Positions 27,241 through 35,436 of a stretch of DNA of 51,463 nt are shown piece by piece (position 1 is the stretch's first letter; every line of letters starts with the position of its first letter). Under the pieces are notes generated by a model. That model searched no databases. It saw nothing but the letters and a program-made list of their open reading frames with translations, and was not told where the DNA came from. A program made the position numbers and the translations under genes. The DNA comes from Actinomycetota bacterium (GTDB lineage: Bacteria; Actinomycetota; Thermoleophilia; Solirubrobacterales; JACPNS01), in NCBI GenBank assembly GCA_016213645.1, contig JACQZY010000023.1, positions 1 through 51,463 of the forward strand, given 5' to 3'.

Positions 27241-27306
27241 GCGCGGGCCCCGCGCGGAAAGTCCGTGAGTTTCATGAACCGACCAACACCGCTCGCCGCC
27301 GCGTGG

Positions 27307-28335
27307 TTACGCCGCGACTTCGTACTTGACAACGTCATCGCTCTCGGACCGGCTCACGCGGCCGGCATTTTCCAGTATGTCGAGATTTCCGAGCACCTCG
27401 GAGAGCGTCAGAAAAGCCTGCGTGACGGCGATGTTGCCCCAGGTGCCGCGCGCCAATTCGTGCGCCGACTGCGGGCCGCCGTCGGCAAGCATCGAGTAGA
27501 GCTTTTCCACGCGCTTTTCGGTCAACGCGAAGCGCTCATCGATCAAAGAAACGTGGTCCGCGATCGGTTCGCCGTGACCGCTCAGCGTCAGCGTGGCAGA
27601 CATTTCGCGTGTCTTGCGCAGCGATTCGACGTAGACCACCAACTCCTGCGGCCGCGGTTGATCCGGAGCGGGCGGGCGTTCGAGCAGCGGGTTGGAAGAA
27701 ATGTGCTTGATCAGATGGTCGGCGGCGATCAGGGTCTGCGTGTCGGCGTTCCAAAACACGGTGTCGCTGATGCTGTGGCCGGGGCGGTAAAAGATCTCCA
27801 GTTCGCGATCTCGAAACTTCATTACGTCGCCTTCTTGGAGCACCCTGTCCACTTTCGCACTGGAGCCCCAGCCGCGAAACGCCTTGGCCACCGCGCGCAG
27901 CGCCACGGCCACCTCTTCGGGCACGCCGTTTTGCTGCATTGTCTTGCTTGCCCAGCGGTCGGTGGCCGAGGCCTCGCTCTGAAAGTCTTCGATCCACGGA
28001 ACGCAACGGTCCAAGCAGGCGACCTGCGCGCCGGACCGCTGCTTCACGACCTCGATCAATCCGCCGTGGTCGATGTGCTGATGAGTGATGATGATCTGAT
28101 CCAGATCGGCGAGCTTGTGACCGCGCGAAGCGAGCGCGTTCTCCAGCGCTTCGAGCGCGTCGCCGCTGTTTGTCCCCACGTCGATCAGCGTCAGGGGGTC
28201 GTCCTCAATTAGATAACAGTTGACCGGCCCGACGGCGAACGGCGTCGGAATCTCAAACATGAAGATTCCCTCGCTCTCCATGCGGGCGAACATCGGTGCC
28301 AATTCGGCCTGTGTGCGGTCGATCATCACGGTCAT
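27307..28335 (-). CDS. Metallo-beta-lactamase-fold hydrolase with C-terminal helical domain
   Basis: The 342-residue protein has THQHIDHGG near residue 85, GHSISDTVFW, ADHLIKHIS and LSGHGEPI, which together form a dinuclear metal site. An approximately 90-residue C-terminal helical domain (LTEKRVEKLYSML onward) resembles the winged-helix end of LACTB2-like hydrolases. A DHLI pattern and substrate-like position recall bacterial hydrolases of acyl thioesters, but the reaction is open. Its ATG overlaps the final base of the phosphohexomutase stop (TAATG), so translation is coupled to that gene. Confidence 0.87.
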   Translation of the reverse strand: MTVMIDRTQAELAPMFARMESEGIFMFEIPTPFAVGPVNCYLIEDDPLTLIDVGTNSGDALEALENALASRGHKLADLDQIIITHQHIDHGGLIEVVKQRSGAQVACLDRCVPWIEDFQSEASATDRWASKTMQQNGVPEEVAVALRAVAKAFRGWGSSAKVDRVLQEGDVMKFRDRELEIFYRPGHSISDTVFWNADTQTLIAADHLIKHISSNPLLERPPAPDQPRPQELVVYVESLRKTREMSATLTLSGHGEPIADHVSLIDERFALTEKRVEKLYSMLADGGPQSAHELARGTWGNIAVTQAFLTLSEVLGNLDILENAGRVSRSESDDVVKYEVAA

Positions 28336-29726
28336 TACGCCCGGATCAGCGCCAGCAGCTCGTCGCGCTTGGCTTCCATCTCAGCCTGACTGAAAGCTTC
28401 GAGATTGAGGCGCAACAGCGGTTCGGTGTTGCTGGAACGAACGTTGAAGTGCCAATCGGGATAGTCCACACTGATCCCGTCGAGTTTGGTGATCTCGCCG
28501 TCGGCATAGCGGCGCTCGATCTCGTCGATCACGGCCTGTTGGTCGTCCACGGTGGAATTGATTTCGCCGGTGATGAAGTACTTGGAACGGAACTCGCCGA
28601 CCATCTCGCCCAGCGACTGGCCGCGCTTGCTGATCAACTCCAGCATCAACAGGGCCGGCAGCGTGCCGCTGTCGATGCAGCCGAAGTCGCGGAAGTAATA
28701 GTGGCCCGAGACTTCGCCGCCGAAGATCGCGCCGGTCTCGTGCATGCGAGCCTTGAAGAACGCGTGGCCTACGCGGTTGATCATCGGAGTGCCACCCGCG
28801 GCGGTCACGGTGTCGGCAACGGCACGGCTGGCGCGCACGTCGTAGAGAATCGTCTGGCCGGGATGCTTTTGCAAAATCGATTCGGCCAAGAGCGCGGTCA
28901 GAAAGTCGCCATCCACAAACTCACCGTTTTCGTCGATGAAGAAACAGCGGTCGGCGTCGCCGTCCCAGGCGATGCCCAGTTGCGCGCCGGTCGATTTGAC
29001 CTTGTCGATGATGAACCGACGGTTCTCCTCCAGCAGCGGATTGGGCTCGTGATCGGGAAACTCGCCGTTCGGAGTCCAGTAAAACGTCTCCATCTCCACG
29101 GGAGAGATGCGCTCGATGATCGGACCGATCATCGGCCCGGCCATGCCGTTACCGCCGTCGCCGACGACCTTGATGTGCTGAATCGCCTCGTAGTCGACAA
29201 AGCCCAGGGCATGCGTCTCAAACTCGGCGCTGATGTCGTCCGTGGCGATCTCGCCGCCACCGGGTCCGGGTGCGTCGAAGCCCGCGAGAACGAGGTCGCG
29301 GATCTCGGCGATACCGGAATCGCCGGAAAGCGGCAGGGCTTTGCGCTTGACCATCTTCGCGCCCGTGTAGGCAGCGGGATTGTGCGAAGCGGTGACCATG
29401 ATTCCGCCGTCCAGCGCGCGGTGGTTGACCGTCCAATAAAGCATCTCCGTGCCGACCATGCCCACGTCCAGTACGCTTGCACCTTCTTCGATCAGACCGT
29501 CGCGGTAGCGCGCCGCCATCGCGGGCGCCGAAAGCCGCATGTCGCGACCCAGACCCACCTTCAGCTCGCTCGCGGACACCTCATACAGTTCCGCCAGGTA
29601 GCGCGCGAACGAGCGGCCGATCGCGAACGCCACGTCTTCGTTCATCTGGTCCGGGTAGGTGCCGCGTACGTCGTACGCCTTGAAGATCGACTGATCGACG
29701 CTCATGCTCTGGGGGGTCGCTTTCAT
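28335..29726 (-). CDS. Phosphomannomutase/phosphoglucomutase
   Basis: The 463-residue protein has all four domains of the alpha-D-phosphohexomutase family. It contains the phosphoserine loop GGIMVTASHNPA, the magnesium loop WDGDADRCFFID, the sugar-specificity segment GGEVSGHYYFRD and the phosphate-binding RSSNTEPLLRLNLEA. GEVSGH is the form seen in enzymes acting on mannose and glucose phosphates. It converts hexose 6-phosphate to hexose 1-phosphate, feeding sugar-nucleotide synthesis. That fits the epimerase gene at 30419 and the cytidylyltransferase at 35795. ATGs at residues 1 and 8 are both possible starts. Confidence 0.95.
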   Translation of the reverse strand: MKATPQSMSVDQSIFKAYDVRGTYPDQMNEDVAFAIGRSFARYLAELYEVSASELKVGLGRDMRLSAPAMAARYRDGLIEEGASVLDVGMVGTEMLYWTVNHRALDGGIMVTASHNPAAYTGAKMVKRKALPLSGDSGIAEIRDLVLAGFDAPGPGGGEIATDDISAEFETHALGFVDYEAIQHIKVVGDGGNGMAGPMIGPIIERISPVEMETFYWTPNGEFPDHEPNPLLEENRRFIIDKVKSTGAQLGIAWDGDADRCFFIDENGEFVDGDFLTALLAESILQKHPGQTILYDVRASRAVADTVTAAGGTPMINRVGHAFFKARMHETGAIFGGEVSGHYYFRDFGCIDSGTLPALLMLELISKRGQSLGEMVGEFRSKYFITGEINSTVDDQQAVIDEIERRYADGEITKLDGISVDYPDWHFNVRSSNTEPLLRLNLEAFSQAEMEAKRDELLALIRA

Positions 29727-29909
29727 TCGGTTTGCGGGACGGCGAGAATGATTCCGCTGCCGCGGCGCAGTATCGCGGTTGCGGTCGCGATCAAAGACGC
29801 GGTCACAGCGCCACCGCGCGGCAGCCGGCGAATCCTATCGGCGCGCGAGTCGAGACCGACTTGACGCAATGCCGCCGGCCAACACGGAGCCGCCGACCGG
29901 TCTCGCGGT

Positions 29910-30419
29910 TCAGTCGCGCAAATGCGCGTCAAACGCCGCGCGGATCTTCTCGTACGAAGCCGCCAAGCCCTCCGGCAGCACGCGAGTGTCGGCAACCACC
30001 GGCATGAAGTTGGTGTCGCCCGCCCAGCGCGGGACGATGTGCTGATGCAGGTGGGCGGCGATTCCGGCGCCCGCGGCGGCGCCCTGGTTGATGCCGACGT
30101 TGAAGCCGCCCGGGTTGTAGCAACCACCCAGCACCTCCAGAGAAAGCGCGGTAAGCGCCCCAAGCTCGTCCCGGGCCGCTGCTTCAAGCGCGTGGTACTC
30201 GGCCACATGCCGATACGGAACGACCATCACGTGACCGTTGTTATACGGATATCCATTGAGGATCACGTAGGCGTGCTCACCGCGATGAACGATCAGATTG
30301 GACTCGTCGTCATCCTCGCCTGGTTTGTCGCAAAAGATGCAACCACTACCGGTAGAGGGCTCCTTGTTGGCCTCTACGTATTGAATGCGCCACGGCGCCC
30401 ATAGGCGGTCCTTCGGCAT
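29910..30419 (-). CDS. HIT-family nucleotide hydrolase/phosphorylase
   Basis: The 169-residue protein begins MPKDRLWAPWR, with a CIFC motif near residue 27-31, then YNNGHVMVVPYRH and the histidine triad in HLHQHIVPRW near 122-131. This is the pattern of actinobacterial HIT proteins related to diadenosine tetraphosphate phosphorylase. It probably splits dinucleoside polyphosphates or AMP conjugates. The ATG sits directly at the stop of the upstream epimerase gene, so both are on one transcript. Confidence 0.9.
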   Translation of the reverse strand: MPKDRLWAPWRIQYVEANKEPSTGSGCIFCDKPGEDDDESNLIVHRGEHAYVILNGYPYNNGHVMVVPYRHVAEYHALEAAARDELGALTALSLEVLGGCYNPGGFNVGINQGAAAGAGIAAHLHQHIVPRWAGDTNFMPVVADTRVLPEGLAASYEKIRAAFDAHLRD

Positions 30420-30961
30420 CAGCCTGCGCCTTCCGCGGAGGGTGCGCCGATCGGCGGCGCAAAATCGAACTGCTCGGCGGTCGGCAGGCCAATATCGCGA
30501 TCGCTGATCAGAGGTTCGCCGGTCAGCGGCCAGTCGATTCCAACCGAATCCCAGCGCACACCATGCTCGTCGTCCGGGTTGTAGACCTCGCTGAGCAGAT
30601 AAATCATCTCCACGTCTTCAAGCGCGTAGAAGCCGTGGGCCACCCCGGGCGGGATCGCCAGGCCGTGTGGCGAGTCTGGAGACATCTCAAAGTTCGCCGT
30701 CGCGCGAAAGCTGGGGGAGTGGGGACGAGCGTCGTAAAGCCCCACCAGCATGCGACCGCTGACGATGCGCCACCAATCCCACTGGATGTAGTGCAGGTGC
30801 AGGCCTTTCATCACGCCGGCGGCCGCGCGGCCCTCGGTGAGTTGGCGCACCGTAAACGGCGTCCAGCCCTCGCGCCATCCCTCGAACACGCGGCCGCGAT
30901 GGTCGCCGTGAACGGTCAACTCGCGAAAGATCACGCCGTCGATGTTTGATGGATCGCTCAT
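30419..30961 (-). CDS. dTDP-4-dehydrorhamnose 3,5-epimerase-like protein
   Basis: The start at 30961 (MSDPSNIDGVIF) gives 180 residues, the RmlC size. The longer frame upstream has no family resemblance. RmlC signatures are present: DHRGRVFEGW, the catalytic histidine in VMKGLHLHYIQWDWW, YDARPHSPSF, the second-half IPPGVAHGFYALEDVEMIYLLSE and VRWDSVGIDWP. The enzyme epimerises a 4-keto-6-deoxy sugar bound to a nucleotide. No rmlA, rmlB or rmlD is nearby, so the substrate might instead be the product of the CDP-glucose dehydratase at 36589. It heads the HIT-containing operon. Confidence 0.9.
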   Translation of the reverse strand: MSDPSNIDGVIFRELTVHGDHRGRVFEGWREGWTPFTVRQLTEGRAAAGVMKGLHLHYIQWDWWRIVSGRMLVGLYDARPHSPSFRATANFEMSPDSPHGLAIPPGVAHGFYALEDVEMIYLLSEVYNPDDEHGVRWDSVGIDWPLTGEPLISDRDIGLPTAEQFDFAPPIGAPSAEGAG

Positions 30962-31190
30962 GCGGAGCGACTCTAGTCGGCCGCCGTGCGGACACAACCG
31001 AACGCTTCGCGAATGCACCCCTTCCAGCGATCGCGCACAACCCAAATCCTGCCTGGACGCGTCGCGACCACCACCTGGACGCGTCCGCAAAAACGCCTTC
31101 ATTCGAGCCGTCCGTCCAGCCCAGGGCCGTCGAGCAGGGCAGAAACGCACCCGCCAAAACCCCATTAACAAGCGTCCTCCCGGGCTGCCT

Positions 31191-31208
31191 ATGGGGTTCC
31201 GACCCCAT
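31191..31208. other. 7-bp perfect hairpin with TCCG loop
   Basis: ATGGGGT-TCCG-ACCCCAT is a perfect stem in the upstream region of the epimerase gene. There is no T-run on either side, so it is not an ordinary terminator. Nearby lie two copies of CCTGGACGCGTC (about 31045-31090). It may belong to the 5' leader of the minus-strand operon. Confidence 0.4.
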
Positions 31209-31302
31209 CGACACTTGATTAGACGAACGTTTGATTCGGGAAAAACAGGCCTTTTGCGCGGAACAATGAAATCACCGCGTTCGCAGGCGGCACACGTTCC
31301 AT

Positions 31303-31431
31303 GAAAGGTCTCCCGAGCAGCTCACACTTCCCAACCGCGACTCCGCAACTCGTGGATGGGCAGGCTTCGCGCTCGCGAGGTTCCCGGTCCGGCCCCGTAA
31401 AGAGGACCAGGGCATTAACGGGAGACCTTGA
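31303..31431. ncRNA. Candidate structured RNA domain closed by an 11-bp helix
   Basis: The arms 31305-31315 and 31419-31429 are perfect complements (AAGGTCTCCCG/CGGGAGACCTT). They enclose two further stems, 31383-31390 with 31404-31411 and 31330-31336 with 31354-31360. The result is a compact three-way-junction shape of about 125 nt. The fold is possible on either strand. The minus strand is favoured because the epimerase operon lies downstream in that direction. I do not recognise a known RNA family; tmRNA, RNase P, SRP RNA and cobalamin or TPP riboswitch signatures were looked for and not found. Confidence 0.4.
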
Positions 31432-31440
31432 CTTGCAGAT

Positions 31441-31920
31441 CGTGGCGCCGTCCGCACTGAGCGGGCGGATCGGGCCGGCCGGCTTCGCCGTGCCGGACGG
31501 CCCGAACGCCCCGATCCGCGGTATCTCGGAACTACCGGGTGGCAACGGTTGCCTCGGCACGGCACGGGCGCCTGAGCGGCCGTCCGCGCAAGCCGAACGA
31601 ACGGTTCTCGCCTCCGTCCGTCCGGATCGTCCGCGCAAGCGGAGCGATTCCGGTGGCGCCGAACGCCCGGTGAGCACACACACTTCCATGTGCCTGGGGG
31701 GAGCTGATGGCCTCCGCAACCTCAGTCTCCATAAGGCACTGGAAGACGCGACCGTCCGCATCGGTCGCGTTCGCAGGACAGGCGGCGAGTCGCAGGTCAA
31801 TGTCAGAGAAAGAAGCGAACAGCGCGTCGCGCGCGTGAGAGCCATGTCCCGGGTACTTACGCGATCGGCCGACGGGGGACCATCCTTGCCCTCGGCGGTT
31901 TCGGCGCGCCTCGCTTCTAA
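31441..31920. other. Non-coding stretch rich in long inverted repeats
   Basis: No convincing gene is present in the gap 30962-31986. This part holds several strong stems: 31466-31474 with 31510-31518 (9 bp), 31746-31754 with 31762-31770 (9-bp hairpin, 7-base loop) and 31811-31818 with 31911-31918 (8 bp closing a 108-nt domain). The 13-base segment CGTCCGCGCAAGC occurs twice, at 31581 and 31628, each time inside a stem. Together with the neighbouring domain this suggests a multidomain RNA of several hundred nucleotides. Strand and ends cannot be fixed by eye. Confidence 0.4.
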
Positions 31921-31986
31921 GTGAGCAGCATCTGACGTTCGGCCGCGGCTCGCCGTCGCCTACTTCCGCAGCTTCCGCGCGTGGCG

Positions 31987-33012
31987 TTACAACCAGCCGC
32001 GGCGGCGGAAATACGCCAGCATTCCGGCGAGCGTCAGCACCATCGCGCCGACCACCACCCAGAAGCCGACGATCGAGTTCTGGCCCGGAACGTGATTGTT
32101 CATGCCGAACACACTGGCGATCAACGTCAGCGGCAGGAAGAACACGCTGAACACGGTGAGCACTCGCAACACGTCGTTGACGCTGTGGCTGATCACCGAC
32201 TCGTTGGTGGCCTCAATCGCTTCTACGACCTCTTTGTAATTCTCGAGCATGTCCCACATGCGCTCCGAAGCGTCGACGATGTCGTCGAAGTAAATCTCAA
32301 GATCTTCGGCGATGAAGCGGCTCTTCACGCGTTCGAGATCGCGCAGCACGGCGCGCTGAGGCCGGATGATCTTGCGGAAGTTGATGATCTCCTGCTTCAC
32401 GTTCGAGAGGTCGCGCACGACCTCGCGCGAGCGGCCCTCGATGAAGATGTCCTCCTCGATGCTGTCGAGCTTTAGCCCGATCTTGCGCAGCATCGGGAAA
32501 AAGCTCGTGAATGCGTCGTCGACGATCGTGTAGAGCAGGTATCCGGTGCCCTGGCTCATGCGCTGCTCGCGCGTGTCCTCGTGCGACTTGCAGCGCTCGA
32601 ACAGGTACTCGACCGGTTTTAGCGGCTCGTTCGGAATCGTCACCAGGTAATCGGGCCCGATAAAGATGTCCAGCTCCGCGGCGTTGAGACGGCCAACGCG
32701 CTTGTCGAACACCGGCAGGTGCAGAATCAAAAAGAGATAGTCGTCGTACTCGTCGATCTTTGGCCGCTGGTTGCGCGAGCGGATGTCTTCAATGTCCAGC
32801 TCGTGAAAGTCGAACGTGTCTCGCAACCACGCCTCTTCGGTGGGGCCTGGCCGTTCGATGTTGGTCCAGCGCACGTCGTCGTGCTCGACGTGCTCGACGC
32901 GGGGTTCTGCGTTGAGGTCTGGTACTAGTGGTTCAACCGAAGCGGCGCCGGCGCCACGACGACGCATCCTGCCGGATCGCAGCACCGGATATTTACGGAT
33001 ACGCGACGCCAT
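31987..33012 (-). CDS. corA: CorA-family magnesium/divalent-cation transporter
   Basis: The 341-residue protein has the CorA build. A large cytoplasmic alpha/beta domain includes FHELDIEDIRSRNQRPKIDEYDDYLFLILH and a long helical stalk. Two C-terminal membrane helices follow. The selectivity motif GMN is at residues 303-305 (VFGMNNHVPG), followed by a second helix FWVVVGAMVLTLAGMLAYF and a basic end. CorA pentamers admit magnesium, cobalt or nickel. The first 30 residues are a basic extension. The gene is alone on its strand, separated from the epimerase operon by the 1-kb structured gap. Confidence 0.95.
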   Translation of the reverse strand: MASRIRKYPVLRSGRMRRRGAGAASVEPLVPDLNAEPRVEHVEHDDVRWTNIERPGPTEEAWLRDTFDFHELDIEDIRSRNQRPKIDEYDDYLFLILHLPVFDKRVGRLNAAELDIFIGPDYLVTIPNEPLKPVEYLFERCKSHEDTREQRMSQGTGYLLYTIVDDAFTSFFPMLRKIGLKLDSIEEDIFIEGRSREVVRDLSNVKQEIINFRKIIRPQRAVLRDLERVKSRFIAEDLEIYFDDIVDASERMWDMLENYKEVVEAIEATNESVISHSVNDVLRVLTVFSVFFLPLTLIASVFGMNNHVPGQNSIVGFWVVVGAMVLTLAGMLAYFRRRGWL

Positions 33013-33142
33013 GGCGGACTGAGAGGGTCGTCAATGGTGGCTGGAACGGGCATGGTGATGCCTATTTTATCGGCAGGCCGTGCGAGCTTGATCGGCGTGC
33101 AATCCAGGTGGCGCGCCGGAACCGGCGATGCCGGCGCGGCGA

Positions 33143-33898
33143 TCAGCCGTAATTTGCGGTCCGCGTGCGGAACGCCGCGGCCGCGACCTCGTCGGAGGGC
33201 GGCGCGCTCTCGTCGTACCAGAGGCCGATCTCGGCGAGCTCTTCACCCCGGTGAAGCGCAATCACGGACGTGTAGCCGGTCACGCCCGAATCGGGCGCGA
33301 GCGGCGTAACCAGCACCAATTCCGACGCGTTGCGCCGCGCCAGCGCCAGCGCCACGGCTTCCAGGGCGGGCGCGGTGGACGACCCATCGTCGACCACCGC
33401 GACTGTCCGCCCGGCCACCGCGAACGCGCCCCCCTCGGCGCCGCGGTAGATCTTCGCGAGTCGGGCCACGTGCGCGGTCGCTTCCGCGACGCGCTGCGCC
33501 AGGCCGTCCTCGGTCACGCCCAGTGCCGTCAGTGCATCGGAGTCAATCACGTGTATCGCGTTCTCCGCGACTGCGCCCACCACGTACTCCGGCTTGCCGG
33601 GGGTGGAGAGATCCTCCACCGGCATCACGTCCAGCGGGGCGTGCAATTCGCGAGCGATCTCGATCGCCACCGGCACGCCGCCGCGCGGTGTACTGACGAC
33701 GACCGGATCATCCAGTCGTCGCAGTTCCGGTGATTCGGCGAGCAATGCGCCCGCTTCTGTTCGATCCTTGAACGGCACTTCGACGGCGCCCTTTCCGGTT
33801 CGACTGCGCGAATGCGGTCCGCCCCCCAAGGTCGGACCCTCAATCCAAGCTAAGCCCAGATTCGCCGCCTGGCAACACTGAAAAGTGATGAAGAGCAC
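33143..33898 (-). CDS. Phosphoribosyltransferase-fold protein
   Basis: After an unrelated-looking N-terminal stretch of about 40 residues, a type I phosphoribosyltransferase fold begins at FKDRTEAGALLAE. It includes VVSTPRGGVPVAIEIARELHAPLDVMP and the PRPP-loop position VAVVDDGSSTAPALEA. Typical family members read VDDGxATGAT there, so the second half of the loop is altered. The family is widespread beside dienelactone-hydrolase genes and its reaction is generally unknown. The true start is probably internal, since the family normally begins near the FKDRTEAG block. It is divergent from the riboswitch-controlled operon. Confidence 0.8.
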   Translation of the reverse strand: MLFITFQCCQAANLGLAWIEGPTLGGGPHSRSRTGKGAVEVPFKDRTEAGALLAESPELRRLDDPVVVSTPRGGVPVAIEIARELHAPLDVMPVEDLSTPGKPEYVVGAVAENAIHVIDSDALTALGVTEDGLAQRVAEATAHVARLAKIYRGAEGGAFAVAGRTVAVVDDGSSTAPALEAVALALARRNASELVLVTPLAPDSGVTGYTSVIALHRGEELAEIGLWYDESAPPSDEVAAAAFRTRTANYG

Positions 33899-33937
33899 AT
33901 AACGTCAGTTAGCGCTCGCGAGCGCCAGATGCGGCGT

Positions 33938-33943
33938 TATACT
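33938..33943 (+). promoter_or_regulatory. Candidate -10 box for the riboswitch transcript
   Basis: TATACT lies 20 bases upstream of the SAM-riboswitch P1 helix, the distance expected for transcription beginning just before the aptamer. No good -35 hexamer is visible 16-18 bases upstream. Confidence 0.35.
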
Positions 33944-33963
33944 GGTCTCAACATAGCTGTACG

Positions 33964-34080
33964 CATCCAGAGGGGTGGAGGGACTGGCCCTACGAAACCC
34001 CGGCAACCATCAAGACCGCGAGCAAGAGCGGCCTTGAAAGGTGCCAATTCCAGCAAGCCGATGAAAACCCGGCTTGGATG
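33964..34080 (+). promoter_or_regulatory. SAM-I (S-box) riboswitch
   Basis: The conserved S-box core is clear: GAGGGACTGGCCC, then GAAACCCCGGCAACC, and the later GGTGCCAATTCC AGCAA block. P1 closes by pairing CATCCA (33964-33969) with TGGATG (34075-34080). S-adenosylmethionine binding stabilises P1. The 3' side of P1 extends into GGATGA, complementary to TCATCC at 34115-34120 in the terminator loop, so a switch between antiterminator and terminator is possible. It controls the threonine-synthase-like gene and the sulfur-carrier gene that follow, linking both to methionine/SAM status. Confidence 0.95.
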
Positions 34081-34102
34081 ATGTGGACGAAGCCTCATTC
34101 CG

Positions 34103-34136
34103 ACCTTCGACCTCTCATCCGAGCCGAAGGTTTTTT
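34103..34136 (+). terminator. Intrinsic terminator of the SAM riboswitch
   Basis: ACCTTCG at 34103-34109 pairs with CGAAGGT at 34125-34131 and is followed at once by a run of T. This is a rho-independent terminator between the aptamer and the coding start at 34177. With SAM bound, transcription would stop here, an OFF switch. Confidence 0.88.
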
Positions 34137-34176
34137 CGTAGGACGAATTCAGATTGACGAGGAAGAGGTTTCGAAT

Positions 34177-35409
34177 ATGGCCGTAGATGCGCTCAAATGC
34201 AAAGAATGTGGACAGACCTATCCGCTTGAAGCTCGCTTCGTGTGCGAGCACTGCTTCGGTCCGCTGGAGGTGCAGTACGACTACAGCGGCATGGACGTGG
34301 AAGAGGCCAAGCGAAAGATTCAGGCCGGTCCGCACAGCATCTGGCGCTATTCGGACTTCCTGCCCTTCAGTGAACCGCCCAAGAGTGCGCTTGACACCGG
34401 CCTTACGCCGCTGATCCACGCGACGCGTCTGGGCGAGTACCTCGGCGGGCTGAAGAACGTCTACATCAAGAACGACGCGGCCAACCCCACGCATTCGTTC
34501 AAGGATCGCGTGGTCAGCGTGGCGCTGGCAAAGGCCGTCGAGCTTGGTTACACGGTGATCGCGTGCGCATCCACCGGCAATCTCGCCAACGCAGTCGCCG
34601 CGCACGCAGCGGCAGCGGGTCTGGATAGCTACGTCTTTATCCCGACCGATCTTGAAGAGCAAAAAATCCTCGCAACCGGCGTTTACGGCACCGAGCTGGT
34701 GGGCGTGCGCGGCAACTACGACGACGTCAATCGCCTCTGCACCGAGCTTTCGGCCGAGAAGGACTGGGCGTTTGTGAACATCAACATGCGTCCGTACTAC
34801 AGCGAGGGCTCAAAGACGCTCTCGTATGAGGTGATGGAACAGCTTGGCTGGGAGGTGCCCGACCGCGTGGTCTCGCCGATCGCCTCGGGCTCGCTGTTTA
34901 CGAAACTGCACAAGGGCTACAGCGAGTGGATCGATCTCGGTCTGGTGCACGGTGCGATTCCAAAATTCCACGGTGCGCAGGCGTCCGGTTGCAATCCCGT
35001 GGCTCACGCTTTTGAAGAAGGCAAGGACTTTTGCCAGCCGGTCAAGCCCGACACGATCGCCAAATCGTTGGCGATCGGCAATCCGGCCGACGGACCGTAC
35101 GCACTGGACGTGGCGCGTGGTACCGGCGGCACGATCGAGCAGGTCACCGACGATGAGATCCGCGCCGGCATCAAGCTGTTGGCCCACACGACCGGCGTTT
35201 TCACGGAGACCGCCGGCGGCGTTACAGTCGCCACGCTCAAGAAGATCGCCGACCGTGGCGAGATCGATCCGGAGGAGCGCGTCGTGGTGTACATCACCGG
35301 CGAGGGGCTGAAAACACTCGATGCCGCACGCGGCACCTTCGAGAAGTACGAAATCGACGCCACGCTCGACGCGTTCAATACATTTGTGCCGACTCCGGTA
35401 ACGGCCTGA
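34177..35409 (+). CDS. thrC: Threonine synthase-like PLP enzyme under SAM riboswitch control
   Basis: The start at 34177 (MAVDALKCKEC) follows a GAGGAAGAGG site; the longer frame runs back into the riboswitch. The 410-residue protein opens with a four-cysteine zinc ribbon (Cys8, Cys11, Cys23, Cys26). The fold-type-II PLP domain follows, with the Schiff-base Lys109 in THSFKDRV, the phosphate cup STGNLANAVAAHAAAAG and later TETAGGVTVATL. Threonine synthases convert O-phosphohomoserine to threonine. Control by a SAM riboswitch and a following sulfur-carrier gene are odd for a pure threonine enzyme. An alternative is a homocysteine synthase using O-phosphohomoserine and a thiocarboxylated carrier. 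The sequence alone cannot separate the two. Confidence 0.85.
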   Translation: MAVDALKCKECGQTYPLEARFVCEHCFGPLEVQYDYSGMDVEEAKRKIQAGPHSIWRYSDFLPFSEPPKSALDTGLTPLIHATRLGEYLGGLKNVYIKNDAANPTHSFKDRVVSVALAKAVELGYTVIACASTGNLANAVAAHAAAAGLDSYVFIPTDLEEQKILATGVYGTELVGVRGNYDDVNRLCTELSAEKDWAFVNINMRPYYSEGSKTLSYEVMEQLGWEVPDRVVSPIASGSLFTKLHKGYSEWIDLGLVHGAIPKFHGAQASGCNPVAHAFEEGKDFCQPVKPDTIAKSLAIGNPADGPYALDVARGTGGTIEQVTDDEIRAGIKLLAHTTGVFTETAGGVTVATLKKIADRGEIDPEERVVVYITGEGLKTLDAARGTFEKYEIDATLDAFNTFVPTPVTA

Positions 35410-35436
35410 GAAAAGTAAAAGGAGAAGACTGACCAG

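Noticed and set aside
28296..29864. 522-codon frame antisense to the phosphohexomutase gene
   Set aside because: The opposite strand encodes a protein with all family motifs; this frame is its GC-driven shadow, rich in Val, Arg, Ala and Asp.
31303..31431. 6S RNA or a known riboswitch at the 11-bp helix
   Set aside because: The junction shape has side hairpins rather than one long rod with a central bubble, and no TPP, cobalamin or SAM core sequence was found.
31301..31924. 207-codon open frame in the structured gap
   Set aside because: Arg/Ser/Gly-rich without any domain pattern, no ribosome-binding site, and it spans the strong inverted repeats. High GC keeps frames open by chance.
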